A DNA stretch of 64,000 nt from Pseudomonas sp. Seg1 (GCF_018326005.1 NZ_AP021903.1:3381501-3445500), one strand, 5' to 3'. Counted from the stretch's first letter, positions 10,276 through 18,791 are shown. Numbers and translations: made by a program. The notes: generated by a model not told the origin, from the letters alone.

Positions 10276-10839
10276 ATGTCCGGGCTTGAACTGTTTGCCG
10301 CCGCTCTCGGTGTGATTGCCGTGTGGCTGACGGTTAAACAGAATCCGTGGTGCTGGCCGATCGGGCTGGTCATGGTGCTGCTCTATAGCTGGGTCTTCTT
10401 TGAAGTGAAGCTCTATTCGGACATGTTGCTGCAAGTGATCTATGCCGCGCTGCAAGTCTATGGCTGGTGGCAATGGACTCGCGCCGGGACGATGCACGAC
10501 GGACGTCAGGTCACGCACCTGGATGCTCGCTCGATAATGCTGGGGCTGAGCGTGGGCGCCATCGGCAGCGTGTTGCTGGGCGCCGCCATGGCGCACTGGA
10601 CTGACGCCGCGCAACCCTGGCTGGACGCGGCGCTGACCGGTTTCAGCCTGGTGGCGCAGTTGTGGATGGCGCAGAAACGCCTGCAATGCTGGGCGCTTTG
10701 GTTCGTGCTGGATGTGATTTTCGTCGGATTGTTTCTTTATAAGGGCCTGTACCTCACCGCCGCCCTGTATGCCTTGTTCACGCTTATTGCGATTCAGGGC
10801 TGGCGCGAATGGCGCGCCGATCCGGCGTTGCGCACATGA
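10276..10839 (+). CDS. pnuC: Nicotinamide riboside transporter PnuC
   Basis: Inner-membrane carrier of 187 residues for facilitated uptake of nicotinamide riboside. It has about seven hydrophobic segments and PnuC hallmarks: WLTVKQNPWCWPIGLV near residue 17, YSDMLLQVIYAALQVYGWWQW near 47, and the late WALWFVLDVIFVGLFLYKG. The ATG at 10276 follows AAGGAA. Its stop overlaps the next gene by ATGA. That gene encodes a NadR-like kinase, so together they form an NAD-precursor salvage pair that imports and then phosphorylates the riboside. Confidence 0.93.
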   Translation: MSGLELFAAALGVIAVWLTVKQNPWCWPIGLVMVLLYSWVFFEVKLYSDMLLQVIYAALQVYGWWQWTRAGTMHDGRQVTHLDARSIMLGLSVGAIGSVLLGAAMAHWTDAAQPWLDAALTGFSLVAQLWMAQKRLQCWALWFVLDVIFVGLFLYKGLYLTAALYALFTLIAIQGWREWRADPALRT

Positions 10840-11360
10840 AGGTCGTGGTGCTGACCGGCCCCGAGTCCACCGGCAAGAGCTGGCTGGCGGCCGGCCTGCA
10901 ACAACGTTTCGGCGGGCTGCGGGTAGACGAGTACGTGCGCTGGTTTATCGAGCAGAACCCTCGCGACACCCGTCTGGCCGACATTCCCGAGATCGCTCGC
11001 GGGCAACTGCAATGGGAAGATCAGGCTCGGGCGCAACGGCCGCCGCTGCTGATTCTCGACACTCATCTGCTGAGCAACATGCTCTGGAGCCAGACGCTGT
11101 TCGGCGACTGTCCGGCCTGGCTTGAGCCGCAATTGCTGGCGCGGCATTACGACCTGCACCTTCTCCTGTCTCCCGAGCAGATCGACTGGACCGATGACGG
11201 TCAGCGCTGCCAGCCGGGTCTGGATCAGCGCCTGGCGTTCTACCAGGCCACCCGCGAGTGGCTGGAACGCCATGACCAGCCATTCAAGGTCATAGAGGGC
11301 AATTGGGCTGAACGCCAGACTCGAGCCTTCGCAGCGGTCGAGGAACTGCTCGCGCAATAA
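10836..11360 (+). CDS. NadR-type nicotinamide riboside kinase-like ATPase
   Basis: Cytosolic P-loop protein of 174 residues of the NadR C-terminal kinase family (AAA_28). The Walker A GPESTGKS is at residues 8-15, followed by the ARVDEY-like LRVDEYVRWF, and ILDTHLLSNMLWS serves as the Walker B region. It lacks the HTH and adenylyltransferase domains of full-length NadR. It is translationally coupled to pnuC, so trapping imported nicotinamide riboside as the mononucleotide is the likely role. Substrate specificity is inferred from context. Confidence 0.85.
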   Translation: MKVVVLTGPESTGKSWLAAGLQQRFGGLRVDEYVRWFIEQNPRDTRLADIPEIARGQLQWEDQARAQRPPLLILDTHLLSNMLWSQTLFGDCPAWLEPQLLARHYDLHLLLSPEQIDWTDDGQRCQPGLDQRLAFYQATREWLERHDQPFKVIEGNWAERQTRAFAAVEELLAQ

Positions 11361-11704
11361 CCCGTCTTTGTGGGTCCGTTTACCCGGTTTCGGGGGCAAA
11401 GTGTCCGTTCCTGAAACACTTCCTCGCGTGCAAACGGCCCGTTTCAGCGGATTGATCAGTTTGACACTGCCGTTGTTACTTTGCTGAAACACTGCGCCGC
11501 AAACCCTTGTCCCAGAGCATTGTTCAGCCAATAGACAGCTCAACGCGGCAGTGCCTGTTTCACCGCTGAAACAGCTTGCGTATCAAGTGCGCGCTCTTTC
11601 TGCGTAACTCATTGAAAATCCTAAGCAATTAAAAAGCGGCACAGCTTTCGCTCTCTCCTTCACAACGCTGACAAGGGCAGCCCACTGAAGAAGGAATTGC
11701 AGCC
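11361..11704 (+). promoter_or_regulatory. fap operon control region with TGAAACA half-sites
   Basis: A 344-base gene-free region upstream of fapA. It holds repeated half-sites of CTGAAACA: forward at 11411-11418, reverse (GTTTCAG) at 11441-11447, forward at 11484-11491, and a palindrome CTGTTTCA-N4-TGAAACAG at 11555-11574. The ten bases GTTTCAGCGG at 11441 recur exactly inverted at 11563-11572. A sigma-54-type promoter follows. The clustering 65-250 bases upstream of that promoter is what enhancer sites for a sigma-54 activator look like, and such an activator is encoded just beyond the operon. Confidence 0.65.
11637..11652 (+). promoter_or_regulatory. Sigma-54-type promoter of fapA
   Basis: CGGCACAGCTTTCGCT has the invariant GG (11638-11639) and GC (11650-11651) at the required 10-base spacing, plus a good -24 half (GGCAC). 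Transcription would start near 11662, giving a leader of about 43 bases before fapA. Confidence 0.65.
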
Positions 11705-12154
11705 GTGGGGAACTTCAATAAAACCTTTACCTGCCTCCTGCTGATCGGATCAGCAGCCAGTGCGTTCATCAGTTTCAACGTTCAGGCCGAAGGCAATGGC
11801 GTGATCGTCCTCAACCGCGATGTCCAGCCGATCCCTATCGGTCGCAGCGGGGGCAAAGACCCCTACCCGACCACCGTCAACGCCAACCCTTCGGCGCGCA
11901 TCAATCAAGCGATGACCAGCACCGAACTCAATGACGGTGACTTTGCCAGTATCGCCAGCGGCTCTTCGATTCGCGGCAACATCACCACCCCAACTTCGAA
12001 CATGCCTGGCATGAACGTGCTGAGCAATCCCAACGGCCTGCCAGGGATGAGCTCCGGTCATGGCGGCGGCGGTGGCGGCTCGATCTCCAACACCGTCAAC
12101 CGCGCAATGGGCGCCGGCCTGGCCCCGCTGACCCGCATGGCTGGAGGCCAATAA
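11705..12154 (+). CDS. fapA: Functional amyloid protein FapA
   Basis: First gene of the Fap amyloid operon, 149 residues. A signal peptide ends around NVQA (residue 28), and a low-complexity Gly-rich stretch (GHGGGGGG) lies near residue 120. FapA is a periplasmic chaperone-like protein that controls the timing and balance of FapB and FapC fibrillation. The start is GTG at 11705 with GAAGGAA upstream. It is followed after one base by fapB. Identification rests on the size, position and sequence character of the operon. Confidence 0.9.
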   Translation: MGNFNKTFTCLLLIGSAASAFISFNVQAEGNGVIVLNRDVQPIPIGRSGGKDPYPTTVNANPSARINQAMTSTELNDGDFASIASGSSIRGNITTPTSNMPGMNVLSNPNGLPGMSSGHGGGGGGSISNTVNRAMGAGLAPLTRMAGGQ

Positions 12155-12155
12155 G

Positions 12156-12728
12156 ATGAATCGCTACCTGCTCCTGCTTGCCCTCTTCGGCTGCGCCAGC
12201 GCGATGGCGGACCCCAGCTCAGTGAACGACGCGAACATTCAAGACACCGGCATCCAGTACCGCGGCAACTACAACATCAACCAGGCCGCCGGCGACCAGA
12301 TGCAACAGACCAACACCAAAGCCATCGCCATTGGCACCTCGGCCAGCGCCACCACCATCGTCAGGCAGAAGCTCGATACACCGGCCGATCCGTCGATGAA
12401 TGCCAGCGCAACCATTGGCGGCAACTCTTTCAGTAACGGCAACGGGATCCTCGGTGTGAACCAGGGCGCCGGTGCCAACAACCAGATGGCCAACGTGACG
12501 CGCGTCAGCATCAGTGCTGCGCCGCAGAGCGTTGACGACAGCGCCCTGTCGCAACAGAACGTGGCGCTTTTACCGAGCTCAGGAGCAACTGGCACCTCAT
12601 CCGGCAGTCGCCAGATCACGACAAGTGATCAGGCCTTCACCGGCAGCCGAGGGGTGATTCAGGTGAACCAGAGTGCCGGGGTGGGGAACCGAATGGCTAA
12701 CACCCTGAGCATCCGGGTCGCTGACTGA
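12156..12728 (+). CDS. fapB: Minor amyloid subunit FapB
   Basis: Secreted minor fibre subunit thought to nucleate FapC polymerisation; 190 residues. The signal peptide ends at SAMA (residue 18). Three imperfect repeats are visible: GNYNINQAAGDQMQQTN (37-53), GILGVNQGAGANNQMAN (97-113) and GVIQVNQSAGVGNRMAN (166-182). They share the Asn/Gln-rich xVNQxAGxxNxMAN core and are separated by linkers. It lies one base after fapA and 73 bases before fapC. Confidence 0.95.
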   Translation: MNRYLLLLALFGCASAMADPSSVNDANIQDTGIQYRGNYNINQAAGDQMQQTNTKAIAIGTSASATTIVRQKLDTPADPSMNASATIGGNSFSNGNGILGVNQGAGANNQMANVTRVSISAAPQSVDDSALSQQNVALLPSSGATGTSSGSRQITTSDQAFTGSRGVIQVNQSAGVGNRMANTLSIRVAD

Positions 12729-12801
12729 CCCAAATAACAAAAGCAGTGCAATTAGAAAGTACCAACACTTAACCAACTAATAAGCACGATGGAGAAACAC
12801 C

Positions 12802-13824
12802 ATGAAACCTACAATGGCTCTCAAACCACTGGTTTTCGCACTTGCAGCAGTGATGGCAATCGCAGCACAGGCAGGCGGTCGTGATGACGATCATGGTAAT
12901 GGTAACGGGCACGGCAACGGTCATGGCAACAACCATGATCCGAAAGGCCCTACCCTCGAAGAACTGCTGCAAATCGGCGCTGGCGCCGGTGCCGCAGTGC
13001 TCGATGTGCAGAACAGCCAAGGCAACGTAGTCGGCAACCAAGGCACAAAAAATAGTGCCGGTATCGAAAACTCGGCCAACGGTTCCAACGGCAACCTGGG
13101 CATGAACAACACCGCTGGCGACGGCAACCAACAAGACAACGCCGCCGCACTGGCCACTGCTGACGAAAGCTTCATTTTCGGCACCGCAGTCGCTGCATCC
13201 AGCGCTACTCAGGTCAACGCCAGCAACTCCGTTGCCAACTACTCCACCACCAACACCGCAGGCTTGAACAATGTGGGTAACGGCGGTTCCGGCAACATTG
13301 GCGTGAACAACAGTGCCGGCAACTTCAACCAACAGAAAAACAACCTCGCAATCGCCGTATCCGGTGGCCGTGTGGCCCAGGCTGCTGCCGCTGCGAACCA
13401 AAGCTCCACAGGTCTGAACGTAGGCAACTACGGCACTCAAACCTACAAAAAAGATACCCTCACTGGCACTGTTGCCGCCGTCGGCGTGTTCGGCGCCGTT
13501 GGCGAAGCTACCATCAAAGATGACGATCATGGTCACGGCGGTGGCGGCTACGGCAACAACGACCGTGGCGGTAACGGTGGGCATGGCGGTAGCAAAGATC
13601 AGAAAGCTACCTTCGAAGCTGTGGGTGTCTTCGGTCTGGCTGGCGTAACCACTCAACAAGTGATGACTCCAGACGGCTGGAAAAACCCTGTAACCAACAA
13701 TGCTGCAGTCAGCAACGTTGGCAACAACTTCTCCGGCAACGCTGGCTTCAACAACGCCGCAGGTGTTGGCAACCAACAAAGCAACTCGCTGTCCATCGCT
13801 GCAGGTTGCAAAGCCTGCATGTAA
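12802..13824 (+). CDS. fapC: Major amyloid subunit FapC
   Basis: Main structural protein of the extracellular Fap amyloid; 340 residues. The signal peptide ends at AQA (residue 23-24). A His/Gly/Asp/Asn-rich stretch follows (25-47). Three amyloid repeats follow at about 79-115, 150-182 and 301-332, each with a GxNNxAGxxNQQxN core. The last linker (about 183-300) is the longest and contains an unusual HGHGGGGYGNN segment. The C-terminus ends CKACM, the CxxC pair typical of FapC. The RBS is GGAGAAAC. A hairpin follows the stop, consistent with FapC being made in excess. Confidence 0.97.
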   Translation: MKPTMALKPLVFALAAVMAIAAQAGGRDDDHGNGNGHGNGHGNNHDPKGPTLEELLQIGAGAGAAVLDVQNSQGNVVGNQGTKNSAGIENSANGSNGNLGMNNTAGDGNQQDNAAALATADESFIFGTAVAASSATQVNASNSVANYSTTNTAGLNNVGNGGSGNIGVNNSAGNFNQQKNNLAIAVSGGRVAQAAAAANQSSTGLNVGNYGTQTYKKDTLTGTVAAVGVFGAVGEATIKDDDHGHGGGGYGNNDRGGNGGHGGSKDQKATFEAVGVFGLAGVTTQQVMTPDGWKNPVTNNAAVSNVGNNFSGNAGFNNAAGVGNQQSNSLSIAAGCKACM

Positions 13825-13837
13825 TCGCGATCGAAAC

Positions 13838-13864
13838 GAAAGCCCCGGAAACGGGGCTTTTCCT
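13838..13864 (+). terminator. Intercistronic hairpin between fapC and fapD
   Basis: AAAGCCCCGGAAACGGGGCTTTT is a strong stem with a GAAA-like loop and a U-rich tail, 14 bases after the fapC stop. It probably acts as a partial terminator or 3'-stabiliser that raises fapABC over fapDEF. Confidence 0.8.
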
Positions 13865-13887
13865 CAGTCCGCAAAGGCGTATCGATC

Positions 13888-14568
13888 ATGCGTAAGACTG
13901 CCCTCATCGCTCTGCTTTGTCTGTCTGGCCTGACCCAGGCGGCGCAGATGCCCGTGGCTGCCCTTCCCGGCGGCACACTCATCTACAAGAACGTGCAAAG
14001 CATTCGTGAGCGCAAGTTTGCCGACATTGTCGAACAGAAAACCGATTTCAGCTGCGGCGCTGCTGCACTGGCCACGGTGTTACGCCAAGGCTATTGGCTC
14101 GACGTCGATGAGGAGCACATCATCAAAGGCATGCTGGTCAACGCTGACCAGGACCTTGTTCGTACTCAGGGTTTTTCCATGCTCGACATGAAGCGCTACA
14201 TAGAAAGCATCGGCATGCGCGCCAGAGGCTACAAGATTCCGCCGGAAAAACTCGACGCTGTAACAATCCCGGTGGTGGTACTGATGGAAATTCGCGGCTA
14301 CAAGCATTTCGTGGTGTTGCAACGTGCGGACAAGGATTGGGTTTACATCGGAGACCCGGTTCTGGGCCACAAACGTTACTCCCATGATGACTTTGTCAAA
14401 GGTTGGAACGGCATCGTCTTCGCCATCGTCGGCCCCGGATATGACAAGGCCAACGCCTTGCGCAGCCCGCCGACACCGCTGACGGCCAAGAACAAGCTGG
14501 ATAACTTCAACCCTGTCAAAGATGCTGAATTGATGGACTTCGGGTTCATACAGAGCGACTTCTTTTAA
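13888..14568 (+). CDS. fapD: FapD C39-family protease
   Basis: Predicted periplasmic cysteine protease of 226 residues, with a signal peptide ending near TQAAQ (residue 20). The peptidase C39 core is intact: Cys56 in DFSCGAAALATVL, His140 in GYKHFVVL and Asp156 in VYIGDP. FapD is required for Fap export and processing. It follows fapC after a hairpin and precedes fapE by 44 bases. Confidence 0.95.
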   Translation: MRKTALIALLCLSGLTQAAQMPVAALPGGTLIYKNVQSIRERKFADIVEQKTDFSCGAAALATVLRQGYWLDVDEEHIIKGMLVNADQDLVRTQGFSMLDMKRYIESIGMRARGYKIPPEKLDAVTIPVVVLMEIRGYKHFVVLQRADKDWVYIGDPVLGHKRYSHDDFVKGWNGIVFAIVGPGYDKANALRSPPTPLTAKNKLDNFNPVKDAELMDFGFIQSDFF

Positions 14569-14612
14569 TCGCCGATTATAAAGAATGGGGCTGGATGTCC
14601 CGGGAGCAGCAG

Positions 14613-15359
14613 ATGAAAACCTCATACTGGCTGGCCGCCGCCTGCCTGGCAGCGAGCGCGTCAGGCTATGCCAATGCAGGATTCAAACCTATAGAAATAC
14701 AGGATAAGGAATTGTCCGAGCTACGTGGTCGTTATGTCATGCCGGGGCGGATTATCAGCTTCGGCATTGTCATGAGCAGTACCTGGCGCAACGCCAGTGG
14801 TGATCTGATCGGGGCTGCGACCTCGATGCAACTTCAGGCAGCAACGGTCAAACCCGAATTCTATGTGCAAACCATCAAGGAGCACGGCAACGGCAGCACG
14901 CTGCCAACGGGCACCGGGACAATCACCGGTGGCGCCGGCCTCGACAGCAGCCAGGGCGTGACGCAAAGCGTGCGTGCCGCTGGCGACAGCAATACGGCCT
15001 ATAACAACGTTGCCATTAACGTTTCGGAAGCCAGTCAGGCACCGGCACTGGTGCCCGCGCAAGGACAGGCCCTGATGGCCGGACAAACCATCGGCGGCAG
15101 TAATGCCGCGGGCAGCGTGGCCGTTTCGGCCAACGGTGGTGGCGTACAAATGGCCATTCAGGCTTCAGGTAATCAGGGCACGGCCCTGCAACAAGTTGCC
15201 CAGGGCGGTTTGCTGCAGAACACCCGTCTGCTCGGCAGTGCCAACGTGGTCAATAACATGACCCAACTCAACGTTGTGTTGAACAATAACGGCATGAGTG
15301 CCGGTGCACTGGACTGCAACCTGACTCAACTCAGGGCACTACGCAATATCGGATATTGA
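14613..15359 (+). CDS. fapE: FapE, extracellular amyloid accessory protein
   Basis: Secreted protein of 248 residues found as a minor component of Fap fibres. The signal peptide ends near ANAGF (residue 21). The mature part is rich in Gly, Asn, Gln and Ser, and a cysteine lies near the C-terminus (LDCNLTQLRALRN). I chose the ATG at 14613 because GGGAG sits 7 bases upstream and the signal sequence begins there; an in-frame ATG at 14595 is less likely. It lies between fapD and fapF as in known operons. Confidence 0.92.
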   Translation: MKTSYWLAAACLAASASGYANAGFKPIEIQDKELSELRGRYVMPGRIISFGIVMSSTWRNASGDLIGAATSMQLQAATVKPEFYVQTIKEHGNGSTLPTGTGTITGGAGLDSSQGVTQSVRAAGDSNTAYNNVAINVSEASQAPALVPAQGQALMAGQTIGGSNAAGSVAVSANGGGVQMAIQASGNQGTALQQVAQGGLLQNTRLLGSANVVNNMTQLNVVLNNNGMSAGALDCNLTQLRALRNIGY

Positions 15360-15404
15360 ACTACGCTGAGTCTCGATCATTGGGCTTAAAGGGACGGCTT
15401 ATTC

Positions 15405-16712
15405 ATGTATCGATCAGTATCACTGCGTGCCGCTGTATGTCTGAGTACGCTTCTACCGGCCGCGATGCTGCAAGCAGCACCCGACGCTGACGTGGAAACG
15501 CTGAAACAGGAACTTCTGGAGCTGAAGCAACGATACGAAGTACAACAAAAGGCCCTGGCGGTACTCGAACAACGGGTCCGCCAGGTCGAAGATCAACCCG
15601 CCGCTCCGCAACCCAAACGCCTGGCCAAATCGCCATCCGACATGAAAGGCAATCCGAAAGTGGCCACCGGCACCGGGGCCGCAGCAGCGTCGGGGGGCGC
15701 CGCCGGGGGCAGTGGCGCTTCCTACGGGCAATCGCTGGCCGACGATTCGCAACCGGCGCAGAGTGTGTCCAATCTGTACGACGAGGCCAGCGGCTTCTTC
15801 GGCGGGGGCAAATTCAGCTTTGAAACCGGCATCACCTATTCGCGTTATGACACTCGCCAGTTGATTCTCAACGGCTTCCTGGCGCTGGACTCGATCTTCC
15901 TCGGCAATATCAACCTTGACCGGATCAAGGCGGATACCTGGACTCTCGATCTCACCGGTCGCTACAACTTCGACAATCGTTGGCAGTTCGACCTGAACGT
16001 GCCAGTGGTCTACCGCGATTCGACCTATCAGTCCGGCGGCGGCAACGGCGGTGCGTCCAACGTCACCACCGAGCAGGATGTCGACCGCGACCCGACCATC
16101 GGTGACGTCAACTTCGGCATCGCCTACAAGTTCCTCGACGAGTCGGTCAACACCCCGGACGCAGTGGTCACCTTGCGCGTCAAGGCGCCTACCGGCAAAG
16201 ACCCCTTCGGCATCAAGTTGCGTCAGACCGATGCCAACTCCAACCTGTTCGTGCCTGACACCCTGCCGACCGGCAACGGCGTCTGGTCGGTCACGCCCGG
16301 CATCTCGCTGGTCAAGACGTTCGACCCGGCGGTGCTGTTCGGTAGCCTGTCCTACACCCACAACCTGGAAGAGTCGTTCGACGACATCAGCTCCACCGTC
16401 AACCAGAAAAACCCGGGCAAGGTGAAGATCGGCGACAGCTTCCAGATCGGTGCCGGTATCGCCTTTGCACTGAACGAGAAGATGAGTATGTCGTTCTCGA
16501 TGTCTGACCTGGTGCAACGCAAGAGCAAGCTGAAACAGGATGGCGGAGATTGGCAATCGGTGGTGTCCAGCGACGCCAACGCCGGTTACTTCAACGTCGG
16601 CATGACCATTGCGGCCACCGACAACCTGACCATTGTGCCTAACCTGTCCATCGGCCTTACGGATGATGCCCCGGACTTTTCCTTCAGCCTGAAATTCCCG
16701 TACTACTTCTAA
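15405..16712 (+). CDS. fapF: FapF outer-membrane amyloid secretion channel
   Basis: Outer-membrane beta-barrel that exports the Fap subunits; 435 residues. The signal peptide ends at LQA (about 24). A coiled coil follows at about 28-65 ([15 protein letters not shown]...LEQRV), then a Gly/Ala/Ser linker (about 85-110), then the barrel, ending in a C-terminal aromatic strand ([10 protein letters not shown]). The N-terminal coiled coil and linker match the trimeric gated FapF pore. It is the last gene of the operon, followed by a large hairpin repeat facing the convergent activator gene. Confidence 0.95.
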   Translation: MYRSVSLRAAVCLSTLLPAAMLQAAPDADVETLKQELLELKQRYEVQQKALAVLEQRVRQVEDQPAAPQPKRLAKSPSDMKGNPKVATGTGAAAASGGAAGGSGASYGQSLADDSQPAQSVSNLYDEASGFFGGGKFSFETGITYSRYDTRQLILNGFLALDSIFLGNINLDRIKADTWTLDLTGRYNFDNRWQFDLNVPVVYRDSTYQSGGGNGGASNVTTEQDVDRDPTIGDVNFGIAYKFLDESVNTPDAVVTLRVKAPTGKDPFGIKLRQTDANSNLFVPDTLPTGNGVWSVTPGISLVKTFDPAVLFGSLSYTHNLEESFDDISSTVNQKNPGKVKIGDSFQIGAGIAFALNEKMSMSFSMSDLVQRKSKLKQDGGDWQSVVSSDANAGYFNVGMTIAATDNLTIVPNLSIGLTDDAPDFSFSLKFPYYF

Positions 16713-16725
16713 ACCACGCACAAGC

Positions 16726-16794
16726 AAAAGATCGCAGCCTGCGCCAGCGCCTACAGGATTTAAATGTAGGCGCTGGCACAGGCTGCGATCTTTT
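16726..16794. repeat. Inverted repeat (GATCGCAGCCTGCGCCAGCG type), likely bidirectional terminator
   Basis: AAAAGATCGCAGCCTG...CGCCTACA pairs with TGTAGGCG...CAGGCTGCGATCTTTT: about 30-base arms with one mismatch and an 11-base loop. It lies between convergent fapF and the activator gene. The end A/T tracts suit transcription stops in both directions, and the sequence is a known-looking Pseudomonas repeat family. Confidence 0.82.
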
Positions 16795-16806
16795 GATCTA
16801 TGGTTT

Positions 16807-18132
16807 CTACCGAATCTGATGCTTGTGCAACAGCCGATAAAACGTCGGCCTTGAAACCCCGAGTACCTTGGCGGCCACGCTGAGATTATCGCTGTGCCGG
16901 TTCAACACATCGCACAACGCCTGACGTTCAGCGCGGGTCTTGTAGTCCTCCAGCGTCCCCATGGGCGTGGCGATCGACTGCTGACTGATCAGGCCAAGAT
17001 CACGCGCCTCAATCTGCCGACCTTCAGCCAGGACCAGGCCGCGACGCACCCGGTTGGCCAGTTCGCGCACGTTCCCTGGCCAATCGTGTTTGCCCATCGC
17101 AATCAGCGCATCCTCACTGAAACTGCGCGGACGACGCCCGGTTTCATGACTGTAGAAATGCGAGAAGTGGTTGGCCAGCATCGACAGATCGCCGTGACGT
17201 TCTCGCAACGGTGCCGTCACGACTTGCAGCACGTTGAGCCGGTAATACAGGTCTTCACGAAAACGTTTTTTCTCGATGGCGGCCTCAAGATCGACGTGAG
17301 TCGCCGCCAATACCCGAACATCAACCGGGATAGGCTGACTGCCGCCCACGCGCTCGATGTGTTTTTCCTGCAGGAAGCGCAGCAGGTTGGCTTGCAATTC
17401 CAGCGGTAGATCACCGATTTCATCGAGAAACAACGTGCCACCGTTGGCCGCTTCAATACGCCCGACCTTGCGCTGATGAGCGCCGGTGAACGCGCCTTTT
17501 TCATGACCAAACAGCTCGGACTGGATCAAGTGTTCGGGAATTGCCCCGCAGTTGATCGCGACAAAAGGTTTGCTGTGGCGCTGGGACTGACGGTGCAGCG
17601 TGCGCGCAACCAGTTCTTTGCCGGTGCCGCTTTCGCCACGGATCAGCACCGGCGATTCGGTGGGCGCCAGTTTACTCAGCAGCTTGCGCAGTTCGCGGAT
17701 CGGCTTGCTGTCACCCAGCAGTTCATGCTCGGGCTGATCGACGTGAATCGTGCCCTGCCCGCGCAGTCGCGCCATGCCGAACGCCCGGCCGAGGGTGACC
17801 TGCACTCGCGACACATCGAACGGCAAGGTATGGAAATCGAAAAACCACTCGCAGACGAAGTCACCGACGTTCTGTAAACGCAGGACTTCCTGATTGAGCA
17901 CAGCGATCCATTCGGTGCCGCTGCGGCTGATCAGCTCTTTGACGGCCTCAGGCCGTTCGAGGTGAAAAGGCTGCAAACGCAGCAAGCCGACATCACAGCT
18001 GCGGTCGGCGGCGTTTTCCAGAGTACAACTGTCGACATCCCACCCTACCGCTCGCAAACCGGGCAATAAGCGGTGACAGTCGTCGCAGGGGTCGACTACC
18101 AATAAACGTCTTAACGCTGGCGCTTCGCTCAT
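16807..18132 (-). CDS. Sigma-54-dependent activator with VpsR-like degenerate receiver
   Basis: Enhancer-binding regulator of 441 residues. The N-terminal domain (1-125) looks like a response-regulator receiver (LLVVDPCDD), but the phospho-acceptor position in CDVGLLRLQP lacks the aspartate, as in VpsR-like proteins. The AAA+ domain follows, with Walker A GESGTGKE near residue 165, the sigma-54 contact loop GAFTGA near 213, and LFLDEIGDLPL as Walker B. A Fis-type HTH (SVAAKVLGVSRPTFYRLL) ends the protein. I chose the ATG at 18132 because AAGGAA precedes it. It is convergent with the fap operon, which has a sigma-54-type promoter, so control of fap is the obvious hypothesis. An input of c-di-GMP is possible but not shown. 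Confidence 0.9.
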   Translation of the reverse strand: MSEAPALRRLLVVDPCDDCHRLLPGLRAVGWDVDSCTLENAADRSCDVGLLRLQPFHLERPEAVKELISRSGTEWIAVLNQEVLRLQNVGDFVCEWFFDFHTLPFDVSRVQVTLGRAFGMARLRGQGTIHVDQPEHELLGDSKPIRELRKLLSKLAPTESPVLIRGESGTGKELVARTLHRQSQRHSKPFVAINCGAIPEHLIQSELFGHEKGAFTGAHQRKVGRIEAANGGTLFLDEIGDLPLELQANLLRFLQEKHIERVGGSQPIPVDVRVLAATHVDLEAAIEKKRFREDLYYRLNVLQVVTAPLRERHGDLSMLANHFSHFYSHETGRRPRSFSEDALIAMGKHDWPGNVRELANRVRRGLVLAEGRQIEARDLGLISQQSIATPMGTLEDYKTRAERQALCDVLNRHSDNLSVAAKVLGVSRPTFYRLLHKHQIR

Positions 18133-18487
18133 GACTGTTCCTTGGCGCCAAATATTAGAAATGATTGTAAAAACAGTCATTTGGCAGACCCGACTGTAAC
18201 GTTAGCAAGATTTTGACAGCGCCTTGTATCAATTGCTTATAGGTGTACAAGCAAATTCGTTATAAGTATCCGCTTGATTAGTTGGCTATCGACTTAATCC
18301 CTGCCGAATACCTTTCAAGAACCTTCCAAAAGCGCTCGAAAAACCGAGTGAATGAAAGAAAGTTGAAATTTCTTTGTTTCGAGTGTGACCCGCTCCCGGG
18401 TTGCGTGCATCAGTACAAGTAACCAGCCGAACGGTAAGCCCAACCGACGGCACATCACTTGATTGGGCACTAAAGAGAGAAGACCCC
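18133..18487. other. Intergenic region upstream of the activator and a small conserved gene
   Basis: A 355-base AT-rich region. On the plus strand TTGACA at 18213-18218 is followed after 17 bases by CTTATA, a plausible sigma-70 promoter. It would give a long leader of about 240 bases to the small gene at 18488. An imperfect inverted repeat TTGCTT-N10-AAGCAA (about 18233-18254) overlaps that promoter and could be an operator. No reading frame in the region looks real. Confidence 0.45.
18213..18241 (+). promoter_or_regulatory. Candidate sigma-70 promoter
   Basis: TTGACA, 17-base spacer, CTTATA. The -35 is a perfect match and the -10 is moderate. It is the best candidate promoter for the small gene at 18488. 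Confidence 0.45.
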
Positions 18488-18754
18488 ATGACCGCCCCGC
18501 TCCGTATCAACGAAGCTCTTTTGATTGCCAACCGCGCGTTCCAACCTTTCCAATGCGTGGCCTGGGCCCCACAAGACGGCAATGGCGAACTGAACCTGAC
18601 CGTCATCGATCGCACTAATTCGCACATCGGCCGCAAACAGATTCCATGCAGCACCTACTCCGATCCTGCGCAGCTGGAGCAACTGTTGCAACAGGCCCGC
18701 GCTGAACTGAGCAAAGAAGGTTATGCGCTGCAATCCTGGTCGATGTCACACTGA
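18488..18754 (+). CDS. Conserved small protein of unknown function
   Basis: A cytosolic-looking protein of 88 residues with balanced composition, no signal peptide and no membrane segment. It reads like a compact alpha/beta domain: LRINEALLIANRAF, then FQCVAWAPQDGNGELNLTVI, then a C-terminal helix SDPAQLEQLLQQARAEL. I recognise no catalytic motif. The start at 18488 follows a purine-rich AAAGAGAGAAG. A perfect palindrome lies shortly after the stop. Codon use matches neighbouring genes, which supports it being real. Confidence 0.75.
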   Translation: MTAPLRINEALLIANRAFQPFQCVAWAPQDGNGELNLTVIDRTNSHIGRKQIPCSTYSDPAQLEQLLQQARAELSKEGYALQSWSMSH

Positions 18755-18767
18755 CCAGCCGGGCGCT

Positions 18768-18791
18768 GCGGATGACGTCGACGTCATCCGC
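18768..18791. repeat. Perfect 24-base palindrome, possible terminator or operator
   Basis: GCGGATGACGTC followed directly by its reverse complement GACGTCATCCGC, 13 bases after the small gene's stop. The tail CCTCCTCTTGC is pyrimidine-rich without a strong T-run, so termination is likely but not certain. A dimeric-protein site is the alternative. Confidence 0.5.
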
